Assembly (NCBI GenBank): GCA_030039005.1
Contig: JASHQT010000178.1
Span: 1-5,983, forward strand
Length of the DNA: 5,983 bases
Direction of reading: 5' to 3'
Origin: Bryobacteraceae bacterium
GTDB taxonomy: Bacteria; Acidobacteriota; Terriglobia; Bryobacterales; Bryobacteraceae
The position numbers and the translations under genes are program-made. This document shows, piece by piece, positions 1 to 5,357 of the stretch. Within the stretch, counting starts at the first letter, position 1. Each line of letters begins with the position of its first letter. Under the pieces are notes generated by a model. It searched no databases and was not told where the DNA came from. It saw only the letters and a program-made list of their open reading frames with translations.

Positions 1-273
1 GCCATGCCCCAAGGCGGGACGCTCGCCGTGCGCACCTCGGGCTACGATGGAAAAGTCGCGGTGGAGGTATCCGACACCGGCGAGGGCCTCACGCCAGAAG
101 AGTGCGACCGGCTGTTCACGCCTTACTACACCACTAAACAGCACGGCACCGGGCTGGGCCTCGCGATCGTACAGTCCGTGGTGAGCGATCATAAAGGCAC
201 CATCGCCGTGCACAGCGAGCCCGGCCGCGGCACGACGTTTCGCATCGAGCTGAAAGCCAACCTGACGACATGA
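1..273 (+). CDS. Sensor histidine kinase, C-terminal ATPase part (5' truncated)
   Basis: This is the last 90 residues of a two-component sensor histidine kinase; the reading frame is open at the first base and the true start lies outside the window. The visible part is the end of a HATPase_c (GHKL) domain, which binds ATP and phosphorylates the dimerisation-domain histidine. Counting from the first codon, AMPQGGTL (1-8) is the stretch that normally follows the N box, SDTGEGL (24-30) is the G1 box, LFTPYYTTK (38-46) is the F box and GTGLGLAIV (49-57) is the G2 glycine-rich lid. The closing GTIAVHSEPGRGTTFRIELK is the usual final beta strands. The PYYTTK F box and GTGLGLAI lid resemble NtrB/AtoS-type kinases that pair with NtrC-type regulators, matching the next gene. 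The ATG at base 4 is internal to the domain, not a start. The stop codon overlaps the regulator's start codon (ATGA), so the two are co-translated. Sensor domains and the phosphorylated histidine are not visible. Confidence 0.95.
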   Translation, partial: AMPQGGTLAVRTSGYDGKVAVEVSDTGEGLTPEECDRLFTPYYTTKQHGTGLGLAIVQSVVSDHKGTIAVHSEPGRGTTFRIELKANLTT

Positions 274-1634
274 GCAAACTCCTTCTGGTGGACGACGACG
301 CGAATACTCTGGCATCGCTCGCGCGGGCGTTTCGCCTGGCAGGGCACGAGGCCGTGGTGTGCGACCAGGCCGACCGCGCGCTCGATCTGGCCAAATCCCA
401 ACGTTTCGACGTGATCCTTTCCGACGTCGTCATGCCCGGCAAGGACGGGCTCGCGCTGCTGGCCGAATTGAAGGCCGCGGGCATCACCACACCGGTAGTC
501 ATGATCTCCGGGCAAGCCAGCATCGAGATGGCGGTGCGCGCCACGCGCTTGGGCGCCGTCGATTTCCTCGAAAAGCCGTTGTCGACGGAAAAACTGCTGA
601 TGACCGTCGAGAACACGGTAAAGCTCGCGCGCCTGGAGGAGGAAAACAAGCGGCTGCGGCAGCGCGTGGGCAAGCAGGAATTGATCTGGAAATCGGCCGT
701 CATGCAAAACGTGATGGCCAAGGTGGAGCGCGTGGCGGCCAGCGAAACGCGCGTCGCGATATTAGGCGAAACCGGCGCCGGCAAGGAGTTGATCGCGCGC
801 ACGCTGCACGAAAAGAGCCAGCGCCGCAATGGACCATTCGTGACGCTCAACTGCGCGGCCGTTCCGGCGGAGCTGATCGAGTCCGAGCTGTTCGGGCACG
901 AGAAAGGCGCGTTCACTGGCGCCGCCACGCGGCACACCGGAAAATTCGAGCAGGCGCACGGCGGCACGCTGTTTCTGGATGAGATCGGCGATATGCCCGC
1001 TTTGATGCAGGCCAAATTGTTGCGAGTGCTGGAGCAGAAAGAAGTGGAGCGCATCGGCGGCGACCGCGCCATCGCCGTGGACGTGCGCGTGATCGTCGCC
1101 ACGCATCGCGATCTCGACGAACTGGTGCGCAAAGGCGAATTCCGCCAGGACTTATATCATCGCGTCTTCGTGTTCCCGATTCTGCTGCCGCCCCTGCGCG
1201 AGCGCCGCGAGGACATCCGGCTGCTGGTGGACTTCTTCGCGCAGGCCGTGGCTGAGCAGAACGATTGGAAGCCACGCGAAATCGCGCCCGAAGCCTACGC
1301 GGAGTTGGAGCGCTACTCCTGGCCCGGCAACGTGCGCGAACTGAGAAACGTGGTGGAGCGCCTGCTCCTGCTGACCGACGATCGCGTAGACGCCGCCACC
1401 GCCCGCCTGGCGCTTCCCCTGGATATGAGTGGTGCACGGCCGCCTGCGGATAGCGGCGACAGCCGTCCTCTCGCTGAGCGCATGGACCAGCATGAACGCG
1501 ACATCATCCTCGCCGAGCTGAAGAAGCATAACTACAAAATGACCGACACCGCGCGCGCCCTGGGCCTGGAGCGCAGCCATCTTTACAAGAAGTGCCAGCA
1601 GTTGGGCATCGAGCATCGCGCGGTGGCGGGTTAG
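270..1634 (+). CDS. Sigma-54-dependent NtrC-family response regulator
   Basis: A 454-residue bacterial enhancer-binding protein with the standard three-domain layout and length. The receiver domain (about 1-120) has the acidic pocket D8-D9-D10, phospho-acceptor D52 in SDVVMPGKDG, S80 and K102. A short charged helix (about 119-135) links it to the AAA+ domain. There, Walker A is GETGAGKE (166-173), the sigma-54-contacting L1 loop is an intact GAFTGA (213-218) and Walker B is GGTLFLDE (231-238). FRQDLYHR (291-298) is the arginine-finger region and WPGNVRELRN (351-360) is the sensor II segment. A Fis-type helix-turn-helix closes the protein (about 408-447, with TARALGLERSHLYKK). With every key residue present it should hydrolyse ATP and open sigma-54 promoters when phosphorylated by the kinase encoded just upstream. 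The start follows from the 4-base ATGA overlap with that gene; no strong Shine-Dalgarno precedes it, so translation is probably coupled. The target genes cannot be told from this window, and the name NtrC or ZraR would be over-specific. Confidence 0.96.
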   Translation: MSKLLLVDDDANTLASLARAFRLAGHEAVVCDQADRALDLAKSQRFDVILSDVVMPGKDGLALLAELKAAGITTPVVMISGQASIEMAVRATRLGAVDFLEKPLSTEKLLMTVENTVKLARLEEENKRLRQRVGKQELIWKSAVMQNVMAKVERVAASETRVAILGETGAGKELIARTLHEKSQRRNGPFVTLNCAAVPAELIESELFGHEKGAFTGAATRHTGKFEQAHGGTLFLDEIGDMPALMQAKLLRVLEQKEVERIGGDRAIAVDVRVIVATHRDLDELVRKGEFRQDLYHRVFVFPILLPPLRERREDIRLLVDFFAQAVAEQNDWKPREIAPEAYAELERYSWPGNVRELRNVVERLLLLTDDRVDAATARLALPLDMSGARPPADSGDSRPLAERMDQHERDIILAELKKHNYKMTDTARALGLERSHLYKKCQQLGIEHRAVAG

Positions 1635-1637
1635 AAT
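1632..1637 (+). promoter_or_regulatory. Weak -10-like box over the regulator's stop codon
   Basis: TAGAAT matches the sigma-70 -10 consensus at five of six positions and includes the TAG stop of the response regulator. No recognisable -35 hexamer sits about 17 bp upstream (the bases there read TCGAGC) and no clear gene begins right after it. It is listed because other genes in this window have similar boxes at their starts. It may be chance. Confidence 0.2.
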
Positions 1638-1854
1638 TTGGCCGTAAGAAGCGACGACCCGCGCTGTGGACGCAGTTGCCAACCGTCCGAAAACCGTAGG
1701 AGTATTTTTCGCGGTTTCGCCCCAAGAACGAGAAACTCTGGTCAGAGGAACTGATCGAGGAGCGCCGCGAAGAAGCCCGACGTGAACGGAAGAGTGAGCA
1801 TATCCCTGAACTCTGCTTGACAGTCGCCGGGCCAGCGCGGTCACGGCCGTTCGC

Positions 1855-1868
1855 ACCCGGCGCCGGGT
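1855..1868. promoter_or_regulatory. Perfect 14-bp palindrome, candidate operator
   Basis: ACCCGGCGCCGGGT is identical to its own reverse complement over all 14 bases and is centred about 40 bp before the start codon at 1902. If transcription starts at or next to that codon, as the nearby -10 box suggests, the palindrome covers the -35 region, a typical place for a repressor or class II activator site. It is very G+C-rich, so in this genome part of its symmetry could be chance. The binding protein is unknown; the sites of AraC-family regulators such as the one at 2868-3740 are usually direct repeats rather than palindromes. Confidence 0.35.
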
Positions 1869-1886
1869 TCCACACTGGGGCGTCCG

Positions 1887-1895
1887 TATTATGAT
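1887..1895 (+). promoter_or_regulatory. -10 region of the sugar isomerase gene, probable leaderless promoter
   Basis: Two overlapping hexamers, TATTAT (1887-1892) and TATGAT (1890-1895), each match the TATAAT consensus at five of six positions. They end 9 and 6 nt before the ATG at 1902, so transcription would begin at or within a few bases of the start codon. No Shine-Dalgarno is present in the intervening bases. The best -35 candidate is the weak TTCCAC at 1868-1873, 16 bp from TATGAT. Positions are seen directly; leaderless expression is inferred. Confidence 0.45.
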
Positions 1896-1901
1896 ATTTC
1901 G

Positions 1902-2861
1902 ATGAAAGTCGGCGTCTTCACCGCGCTTCTCTCGCAACTCCCGCTTCCCCAGGTTCTCGACAAGCTGGAACGCCTGAATATTCGCACCGTAGAACTGGGC
2001 ACGGGCAATTACCCCGGCGGCCCGCACTGCCCACTCACGCTGCTCTCCGACGCCCGCGGGCTGCGCGATTTCAAGACGCAGCTCGCCGATCGCGGATTTT
2101 CCATCAGCGCGCTAAGCTGCCACGGAAATCCGCTGCATCCCAACGCCGCGATTGCCAAAACCTTTCAGGAAACCAGCCGCAAAACTGTGCGGCTTGCGGA
2201 AAAACTTGGCGTGCCCGTAGTGATCGATTTTTCCGGCTGCCCCGGCGACAGCAACTCGGCGAAATATCCGAATTGGATCACCTGTCCCTGGCCGCCCGAA
2301 TATCTCGACGTCCTCGAATGGCAGTGGGAGAAAAAGGTCGCGCCCTATTGGACCAAGCATGGCCAGTTCGCCGCCGATCACGGGATCCAGATCGCGGTGG
2401 AGATGCATCCGGGCTTCGTCGCCTATAGCCCGGAGACGCTGCTGAAGCTGCGCGCCATCGCGGGCAAGAGCGTAGGCTGCAACTACGACCCCAGCCACAT
2501 GTTCTGGCAAGGCATTGAGCCCACCGAAGCCATTCGTGTCTTAGGCGATTCGATTTTCCACGTGCACGCCAAGGACACGCAATTGTATCCGGCGAATCTC
2601 CCGAAAACCGGCGTGCTCGACACCAAGAAATACACCGACGAGCGCAATCGTTCCTGGATCTTTCGCACCGTCGGGTACGGCCATGCCTACGGCTGGTGGA
2701 AGGAATTCATTTCCACGCTGCGCATGTACGGCTACGATTACGTGCTGTCCATCGAACATGAGGATTCGCTGATGTCGCCGGAGGAAGGCCTGGCCAAGGC
2801 CGCCGCGTTCCTGAACGAAATCGTGATTCAGGACAAGCCCGCGCAAGCTTGGTGGGTGTAA
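1902..2861 (+). CDS. Sugar phosphate isomerase/epimerase (xylose isomerase-like TIM barrel)
   Basis: A 319-residue protein of the AP endonuclease 2/xylose isomerase-like TIM-barrel superfamily (COG1082), which contains IolE-, IolI- and hydroxypyruvate isomerase-like enzymes acting on sugars and inositol derivatives in the cytoplasm. The metal-site pattern is complete. E167 lies in AVEMHPG, D196 and H199 in NYDPSHMFWQG, H222 in FHVHAKDT and E285 in SIEHED. The N-terminal MKVGVFTALL and the TVELGTG turn (29-35) are the first barrel strands, and LSCHGNPLHP (71-80) is the usual active-site loop. NWITCPWPPEYLDVL (124-138) followed by a Trp-rich helix is typical of a subgroup often seen beside sugar catabolism or oxidoreductase genes. 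There is no signal peptide. The start at ATG 1902 fits the family N-terminus and the promoter-like bases before it. The gene is a single transcription unit facing the AraC-type regulator, with 6 bp between the two stop codons. Fold and metal site are confident; the exact substrate is not. Confidence 0.9.
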   Translation: MKVGVFTALLSQLPLPQVLDKLERLNIRTVELGTGNYPGGPHCPLTLLSDARGLRDFKTQLADRGFSISALSCHGNPLHPNAAIAKTFQETSRKTVRLAEKLGVPVVIDFSGCPGDSNSAKYPNWITCPWPPEYLDVLEWQWEKKVAPYWTKHGQFAADHGIQIAVEMHPGFVAYSPETLLKLRAIAGKSVGCNYDPSHMFWQGIEPTEAIRVLGDSIFHVHAKDTQLYPANLPKTGVLDTKKYTDERNRSWIFRTVGYGHAYGWWKEFISTLRMYGYDYVLSIEHEDSLMSPEEGLAKAAAFLNEIVIQDKPAQAWWV

Positions 2862-2867
2862 GCCGAG

Positions 2868-3740
2868 TCAGCGCGCGACTGCTTTCGCGTATAACGCCGT
2901 CTCACCCGCGAGTTTGCGGAACTTCGCCGGCGTCACGCCGCAATGTTTGCGGAAGAGCGCGCAAAAGTGGCTCTGATCGGAGAAGCCGCACGCGTTCGCG
3001 ATCTCGGCCAGCGAGAGTTCCGATTTGGACAACAGCTCGGAAGCGCGCTCGACGCGGCGCTTGCGGATATACGCGCCGATCGTCATGCGATAGTACTTGT
3101 GAAACTCGCGCGAAAGATGTACCGGATGCACTCCCGCTACGCTCGCCAGCTTTGCCAAGCCCGGCGAGTCCGGATAGGACTCCTCCAGCAGATCGCGCAC
3201 GCCTTTCAACCACGCCGGGCCGTTGGATGCCTGAGCTTCCGAAGACCGCGCGCTTTCGGCTAGCATCTCCAGCACCACGCCTTCGATCGCCAGCGGCGCG
3301 ACGTCATCCTGCGACAGAAATTCGCGCAGCATCCGGTGGGCGAGCCACGCCGAAAGCGGACCGGAAATCTCTCGCGGTTCGGCGAGGAAACGCGCGCGTT
3401 CCGGATCGCCGCCGTGAAATGTCTCCGGCTCGATTGCCACGCGTAGCATCCGTACCGGGGCATGGAAGCGGTTCTCATGGATTTCGCCCGCCGGCAACAG
3501 ATGGATGGCCCCTTCGCTCCACTGGAACTCCTGCGCTCGGTGTTTTTCCGAATAGCTCCCTTCCAGCACCAACGTGAGGAAACAATGCGCGTGGCAATGG
3601 CGCGCCAGTGTCAGGCCTTCTGGGTAGAGAGCTTCGCAGAGAGAAAAGCCCGCGACATCGCGGCGGCGGATGGTTTTTCCGGCCGCGGCGGTGACAGGAC
3701 ACGGGCCCGATGCATTCGAAGCACGTTCGCGAGGGCTCAT
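2868..3740 (-). CDS. AraC-family transcriptional regulator with N-terminal cupin domain
   Basis: A 290-residue one-component regulator. The N-terminal half (about 25-110) is a cupin-like sensor domain: RHCHAHCFLTLVLEG (47-61) carries H48, H50 and H52, and GAIHLLPAGEIHEN (77-90) is the second cupin motif, as in AraC_binding domains that sense small molecules, often sugars. The C-terminal DNA-binding domain (about 185-280) has both helix-turn-helix units, LAKLASVAGVHPVHLSREFHKYY (195-217) and LAEIANACGFSDQSHFCALFRK (244-265), then the GVTPAKFRKL signature (268-277). I chose ATG 3740 because AGGA lies 6 nt upstream and the usual family length results. A longer frame from 3848 would add 36 residues that look non-coding. 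The neighbouring convergent gene encodes a sugar isomerase, so control of carbohydrate genes is plausible but not shown. A direct repeat about 81-107 bp upstream could be its own operator. Confidence 0.93.
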   Translation of the reverse strand: MSPRERASNASGPCPVTAAAGKTIRRRDVAGFSLCEALYPEGLTLARHCHAHCFLTLVLEGSYSEKHRAQEFQWSEGAIHLLPAGEIHENRFHAPVRMLRVAIEPETFHGGDPERARFLAEPREISGPLSAWLAHRMLREFLSQDDVAPLAIEGVVLEMLAESARSSEAQASNGPAWLKGVRDLLEESYPDSPGLAKLASVAGVHPVHLSREFHKYYRMTIGAYIRKRRVERASELLSKSELSLAEIANACGFSDQSHFCALFRKHCGVTPAKFRKLAGETALYAKAVAR

Positions 3741-3746
3741 ACAGTT

Positions 3747-3750
3747 TCCT
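3747..3750 (-). promoter_or_regulatory. Shine-Dalgarno site of the AraC-family gene
   Basis: On the - strand the bases before the start read AGGAAACTGT then ATG, placing AGGA 6 nt from the ATG at 3740. This is the only clearly well-spaced Shine-Dalgarno among the complete genes here, and it decides the start in favour of 3740 over 3848. Confidence 0.6.
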
Positions 3751-3820
3751 ACGCATCCACACGGAGTTTGGTTTGCCCAATTCGGCCCACAACACAAAAA
3801 AAGTTCGTGAAATTCGCCGC

Positions 3821-3850
3821 GTTCCCACACGTGGACAGCAGTTCCCAAAA
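3821..3850. repeat. Direct repeat GTTCCCAnA, 20-bp period, candidate AraC-type operator
   Basis: GTTCCCACAC at 3821-3830 and GTTCCCAAAA at 3841-3850 match at eight of ten positions and start exactly 20 bp apart, about two helical turns. A third GTTC sits at 3803-3806. AraC-family proteins have two helix-turn-helix units and commonly bind direct half-sites about 21 bp apart, so a repeat located 81-107 bp upstream of an AraC-type start is a reasonable autoregulatory site. The repeat is seen directly; the role is inferred and the motif is short. Confidence 0.35.
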
Positions 3851-3933
3851 GCGAACATCGGCGTTGAAAAATGATTTTAGGTTGAGAGTTAAGACGCTGA
3901 CAGAAACGCTCGGAACGAAATAGGCGGTCGCCG

Positions 3934-4407
3934 TTACTTCAATTCGGGGCTGTTGGCCGTGGCCGGCTCGGCGGACCAATTCTGGTGGACGATCATGTTC
4001 TGATCCGAATAGAACGTGCGACGCCCGTTGGTATTGAAAACTTTCGGGACCGCCGTCAGAGAATATCCCGAAGGCGTACCGGTCATCGTGAACGTGTACC
4101 CGTCTTTGTCACCGGACGAAAGCGATGCCGGAATCAAGTCCGCTGCTTGCGGGCCCGATGTGCCGCTCGTGGGCGGCCCCAGTTCGGCCAGGGTCGTGGC
4201 GAAACGTCCGAACTGCGACATGTACTGGGTCTGCATTTCGTTGATGGTCTGCATCTCCTTGATCACGGACATCTCGGTAGCGTTCATGCGGGCGCTTCCC
4301 AACTTGGGCACGGCAATCGCCAAAATGATGAGGATGATCGCGATCACGATCAGGAGTTCGATCAGCGAAAACCCGCTAACGCGGCGGCGTCGATGTAGCT
4401 GCAGCAT
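3934..4407 (-). CDS. Type IV prepilin-like protein (class III signal peptide)
   Basis: A 157-residue prepilin/pseudopilin. The leader MLQLHRRRRVSG is short and basic (four arginines at 6-9) and ends in the glycine cut by prepilin peptidase. Mature residues begin FSLIELLIVIAIILIILAIAVP, with the essential glutamate at mature position 5 (E17) and the conserved proline at mature position 22 (P34). Residues 13-33 form the membrane-spanning, filament-core helix, and an amphipathic helix follows to about 63. The globular half is Ser/Thr/Gly/Pro-rich, has no cysteine and ends with GRRTFYSDQNMIVHQN (128-143) and PATANSPELK (148-157), a C-terminal pattern I associate with acidobacterial and deltaproteobacterial minor pilins or GspG-like pseudopilins. 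ATG 4407 is preferred because the leader is then of normal length. A longer frame from 4446 would add 13 residues, overlap the kinase gene by 31 bp and give an unusual leader. No other pilus or secretion gene is nearby, so it looks like an orphan subunit using machinery encoded elsewhere. Confidence 0.92.
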   Translation of the reverse strand: MLQLHRRRRVSGFSLIELLIVIAIILIILAIAVPKLGSARMNATEMSVIKEMQTINEMQTQYMSQFGRFATTLAELGPPTSGTSGPQAADLIPASLSSGDKDGYTFTMTGTPSGYSLTAVPKVFNTNGRRTFYSDQNMIVHQNWSAEPATANSPELK

Positions 4408-4414
4408 GACTACA

Positions 4415-4420
4415 ATTATG
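4415..4420 (-). promoter_or_regulatory. -10-like box in front of the prepilin gene
   Basis: On the - strand, CATAAT (five of six matches to TATAAT) ends 7 nt before the prepilin ATG, and no Shine-Dalgarno lies between them. The box includes the TAA stop codon of the ROK kinase gene. A TTGCAC sits 20 bp upstream, longer than the ideal 17-bp spacer. The box would allow the prepilin to be transcribed on its own from a leaderless start even though it lies 8 bp behind the kinase gene. Confidence 0.4.
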
Positions 4421-5306
4421 ACGCGAATCTCCGGCCGGGCGTGCAAGCGCCATCGTCCCGCGCCAGGCCTGCCAGCGCCAACGCGCCCAGTACCCCCGCG
4501 CGCGTGCCCAGGAGCGGAGGCACGATATCGGGCGGCTCAAGATATCCGTTCAACAATTCGCTCACGCGGCGGCGGACCTTGGGAAACAACTCCTGGCGTT
4601 GCATAACGCCGCCGCCCAGCACGAGGCGCTCCGGCGATAGCACGCACGCCAGGCTCGCCACGCCCAGCGCCAAGTAATCGGCTTCCAGGTCCCAGCACCG
4701 ATGCCCATCGGGTAGCTGGTCTGCCGCCTTTCCCCAGCGCTCCGCGATCGCCGGTCCGGCGGCCAGCCCCTCCAGGCAATCCCCATGATAGGGACAATTC
4801 CCAGGAAAAGGATCCTGTGCGCGATCGTGTGGCACGCGGATATGCCCCATTTCCGGATGCAACCGGCCATGCAGTAATCGGCCGTCGATCAACGCGCCGC
4901 CGCCCAGGCCGGTACCGACGGTGAGATAAACGAAGTTGCGCAGGCCGCGCGCGGCGCCCCAGCGCGACTCGGCTAAAGCCGCCGCATTCACGTCCGTATC
5001 GAATGCCACCGGCACGCGCATAGCTTGACGAATGGCCCCGGCGAAATCGAAGTTCCGCCAACCCCGTTTGGGAGTGGTGGTGATATAGCCGAAGGTAGCC
5101 GATTGCGGGTCGGGGTCGATGGGACCGAACGAGCCGATGCCAATCGCCTCTACCGGCTCGCGAGTCTGGAAAAACGCGATCGCCCGTGCGACGGTCTCGC
5201 TGGGATCGGTGGCCGGAAATTCCGCTACTTCCGCGTCGTCCGGTCCGGTTCCGCGGGCGCAGCGAAACGTCGACCCGCCGGCCTCGATTCCTCCCCAACG
5301 CGGCAT
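4416..5306 (-). CDS. ROK-family sugar kinase, fructokinase type
   Basis: A 296-residue ROK kinase that would phosphorylate a hexose with ATP in the cytoplasm, most likely fructose. It begins directly with the phosphate-binding loop, [11 protein letters not shown] (4-14), close to the GGIEAGGTKF start of Bacillus fructokinases. GIGSFGPID (56-64) and TTPKRGW (77-83) are typical of that subgroup. [11 protein letters not shown] (103-113) holds the likely catalytic base D105, and [14 protein letters not shown] (129-142) is the second nucleotide-binding segment. The ROK zinc site is complete: H155 in HPEMGHI, then C171, H174 and C177 in [14 protein letters not shown] near residue 230 is the adenosine-side motif. 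There is no N-terminal DNA-binding domain, so it is an enzyme rather than an NagC/Mlc-like repressor. Small oddities are Ser and Thr in place of the usual Thr-Lys in the first loop. The family is secure; glucose, mannose or another hexose remain possible substrates. The gene is divergent from the isomerase at 5358 and followed after 8 bp by the prepilin gene. Confidence 0.93.
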   Translation of the reverse strand: MPRWGGIEAGGSTFRCARGTGPDDAEVAEFPATDPSETVARAIAFFQTREPVEAIGIGSFGPIDPDPQSATFGYITTTPKRGWRNFDFAGAIRQAMRVPVAFDTDVNAAALAESRWGAARGLRNFVYLTVGTGLGGGALIDGRLLHGRLHPEMGHIRVPHDRAQDPFPGNCPYHGDCLEGLAAGPAIAERWGKAADQLPDGHRCWDLEADYLALGVASLACVLSPERLVLGGGVMQRQELFPKVRRRVSELLNGYLEPPDIVPPLLGTRAGVLGALALAGLARDDGACTPGRRFAS

Positions 5307-5318
5307 AGCTCCAGTTTA
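5307..5318 (-). promoter_or_regulatory. Start region of the ROK kinase gene: -10-like box and close GGAG
   Basis: On the - strand the bases before the start read TAAACTGGAGCT then ATG. TAAACT (5313-5318) fits the TAnnnT form of a -10 box and ends 6 nt before the start codon. GGAG lies only 2 nt from ATG, closer than a normal Shine-Dalgarno. Either a leaderless promoter or a poorly spaced ribosome site is possible; the sequence does not decide. Confidence 0.3.
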
Positions 5319-5341
5319 CGCGCGGCAGCCTCGCGAACGGG

Positions 5342-5347
5342 TACAAT
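5342..5347 (+). promoter_or_regulatory. -10 box in front of the peptidyl-prolyl isomerase gene
   Basis: TACAAT preceded by GGG matches the TATAAT consensus at five of six positions and ends 10 nt before the ATG at 5358, predicting a leader of only about three or four bases. No -35 hexamer sits at the ideal spacing; the nearest, TTTACG (5315-5320), is 21 bp away. The bases AAGAG between box and start are at best a weak Shine-Dalgarno. Confidence 0.45.
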
Positions 5348-5357
5348 AAGAGCACCC

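Larger units (their letters stand above)
1635..1901 (+). other. Intergenic region between the response regulator and the sugar isomerase
   Basis: These 267 bp hold no gene I can support. No intrinsic terminator with a U-tract is visible for the upstream pair. Notable contents are an imperfect inverted repeat with an 8-bp stem, one bulge and a T-rich loop (1688-1696 with 1712-1719), a perfect TTGACA at 1817-1822 without a matching -10, a perfect 14-bp palindrome at 1855-1868, and AT-rich promoter-like bases just before 1902. One frame (about 1700-1893) stays open and would encode an E/R/K-rich peptide, but it has no good start codon and less G/C-biased third positions than the neighbouring genes. 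Another frame could give 39 residues from GTG 1666. Neither has a convincing ribosome binding site. Confidence 0.6.
3741..3933 (-). other. Intergenic region between the prepilin and AraC-family genes
   Basis: These 193 bp are A+T-richer than the flanking genes and hold no supported coding sequence. Contents are a seven-base A run (3796-3802), a direct repeat (3821-3850), a CACGTG hexamer (3828-3833) and the AraC-gene ribosome binding site. On the - strand the A run reads as a T run, but no stable stem directly precedes it, so I do not call an intrinsic terminator for the prepilin gene. I could not assign a confident -10/-35 pair for the AraC-family gene. Confidence 0.5.

Noticed and set aside
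134..1132. Long antisense open frame (332 codons) opposite the response regulator
   Set aside because: It is a by-product of strong G/C third-position bias in the real gene. Its translation is Ser/Arg/Ala-rich with no domain, while the sense frame has complete response-regulator motifs.
1817..1822. Perfect -35 consensus TTGACA
   Set aside because: The bases at 16-18 bp downstream (around TCACGG) do not resemble a -10 box, and the AT-rich -10 before 1902 is 64 bp away.
1152..2027. Antisense open frame (291 codons) crossing the regulator end, the intergenic gap and the isomerase start
   Set aside because: No recognisable domain, and it lies opposite two well-supported genes.
2849..3577. Plus-strand open frame (242 codons) opposite the AraC-type gene
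   Set aside because: The Arg/Ser/Pro-rich translation is typical of a shadow frame; the opposite strand encodes a clear cupin plus AraC helix-turn-helix protein.
3795..3834. T-run on the minus strand as an intrinsic terminator of the prepilin gene
   Set aside because: No stable hairpin directly precedes the T run; the nearest inverted repeat (CCAC/GTGG) is short, has a two-base loop and is over 20 nt away.
3741..3848. N-terminal extension of the AraC-type protein by 36 residues from ATG 3848
   Set aside because: The extra residues do not resemble family N-termini and cover the candidate operator; ATG 3740 has a well-spaced AGGA.
4408..4446. Longer prepilin start at 4446
   Set aside because: It would overlap the kinase gene by 31 bp and give a 25-residue leader with a hydrophobic stretch, unlike normal prepilin leaders; ATG 4407 gives a standard basic leader.
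4830..4846. Near match to a sigma-54 promoter (TGGCACG-N4-TATGC)
   Set aside because: It lies inside the ROK coding sequence, points away from any nearby gene start and has a mismatch in the key TTGC element.
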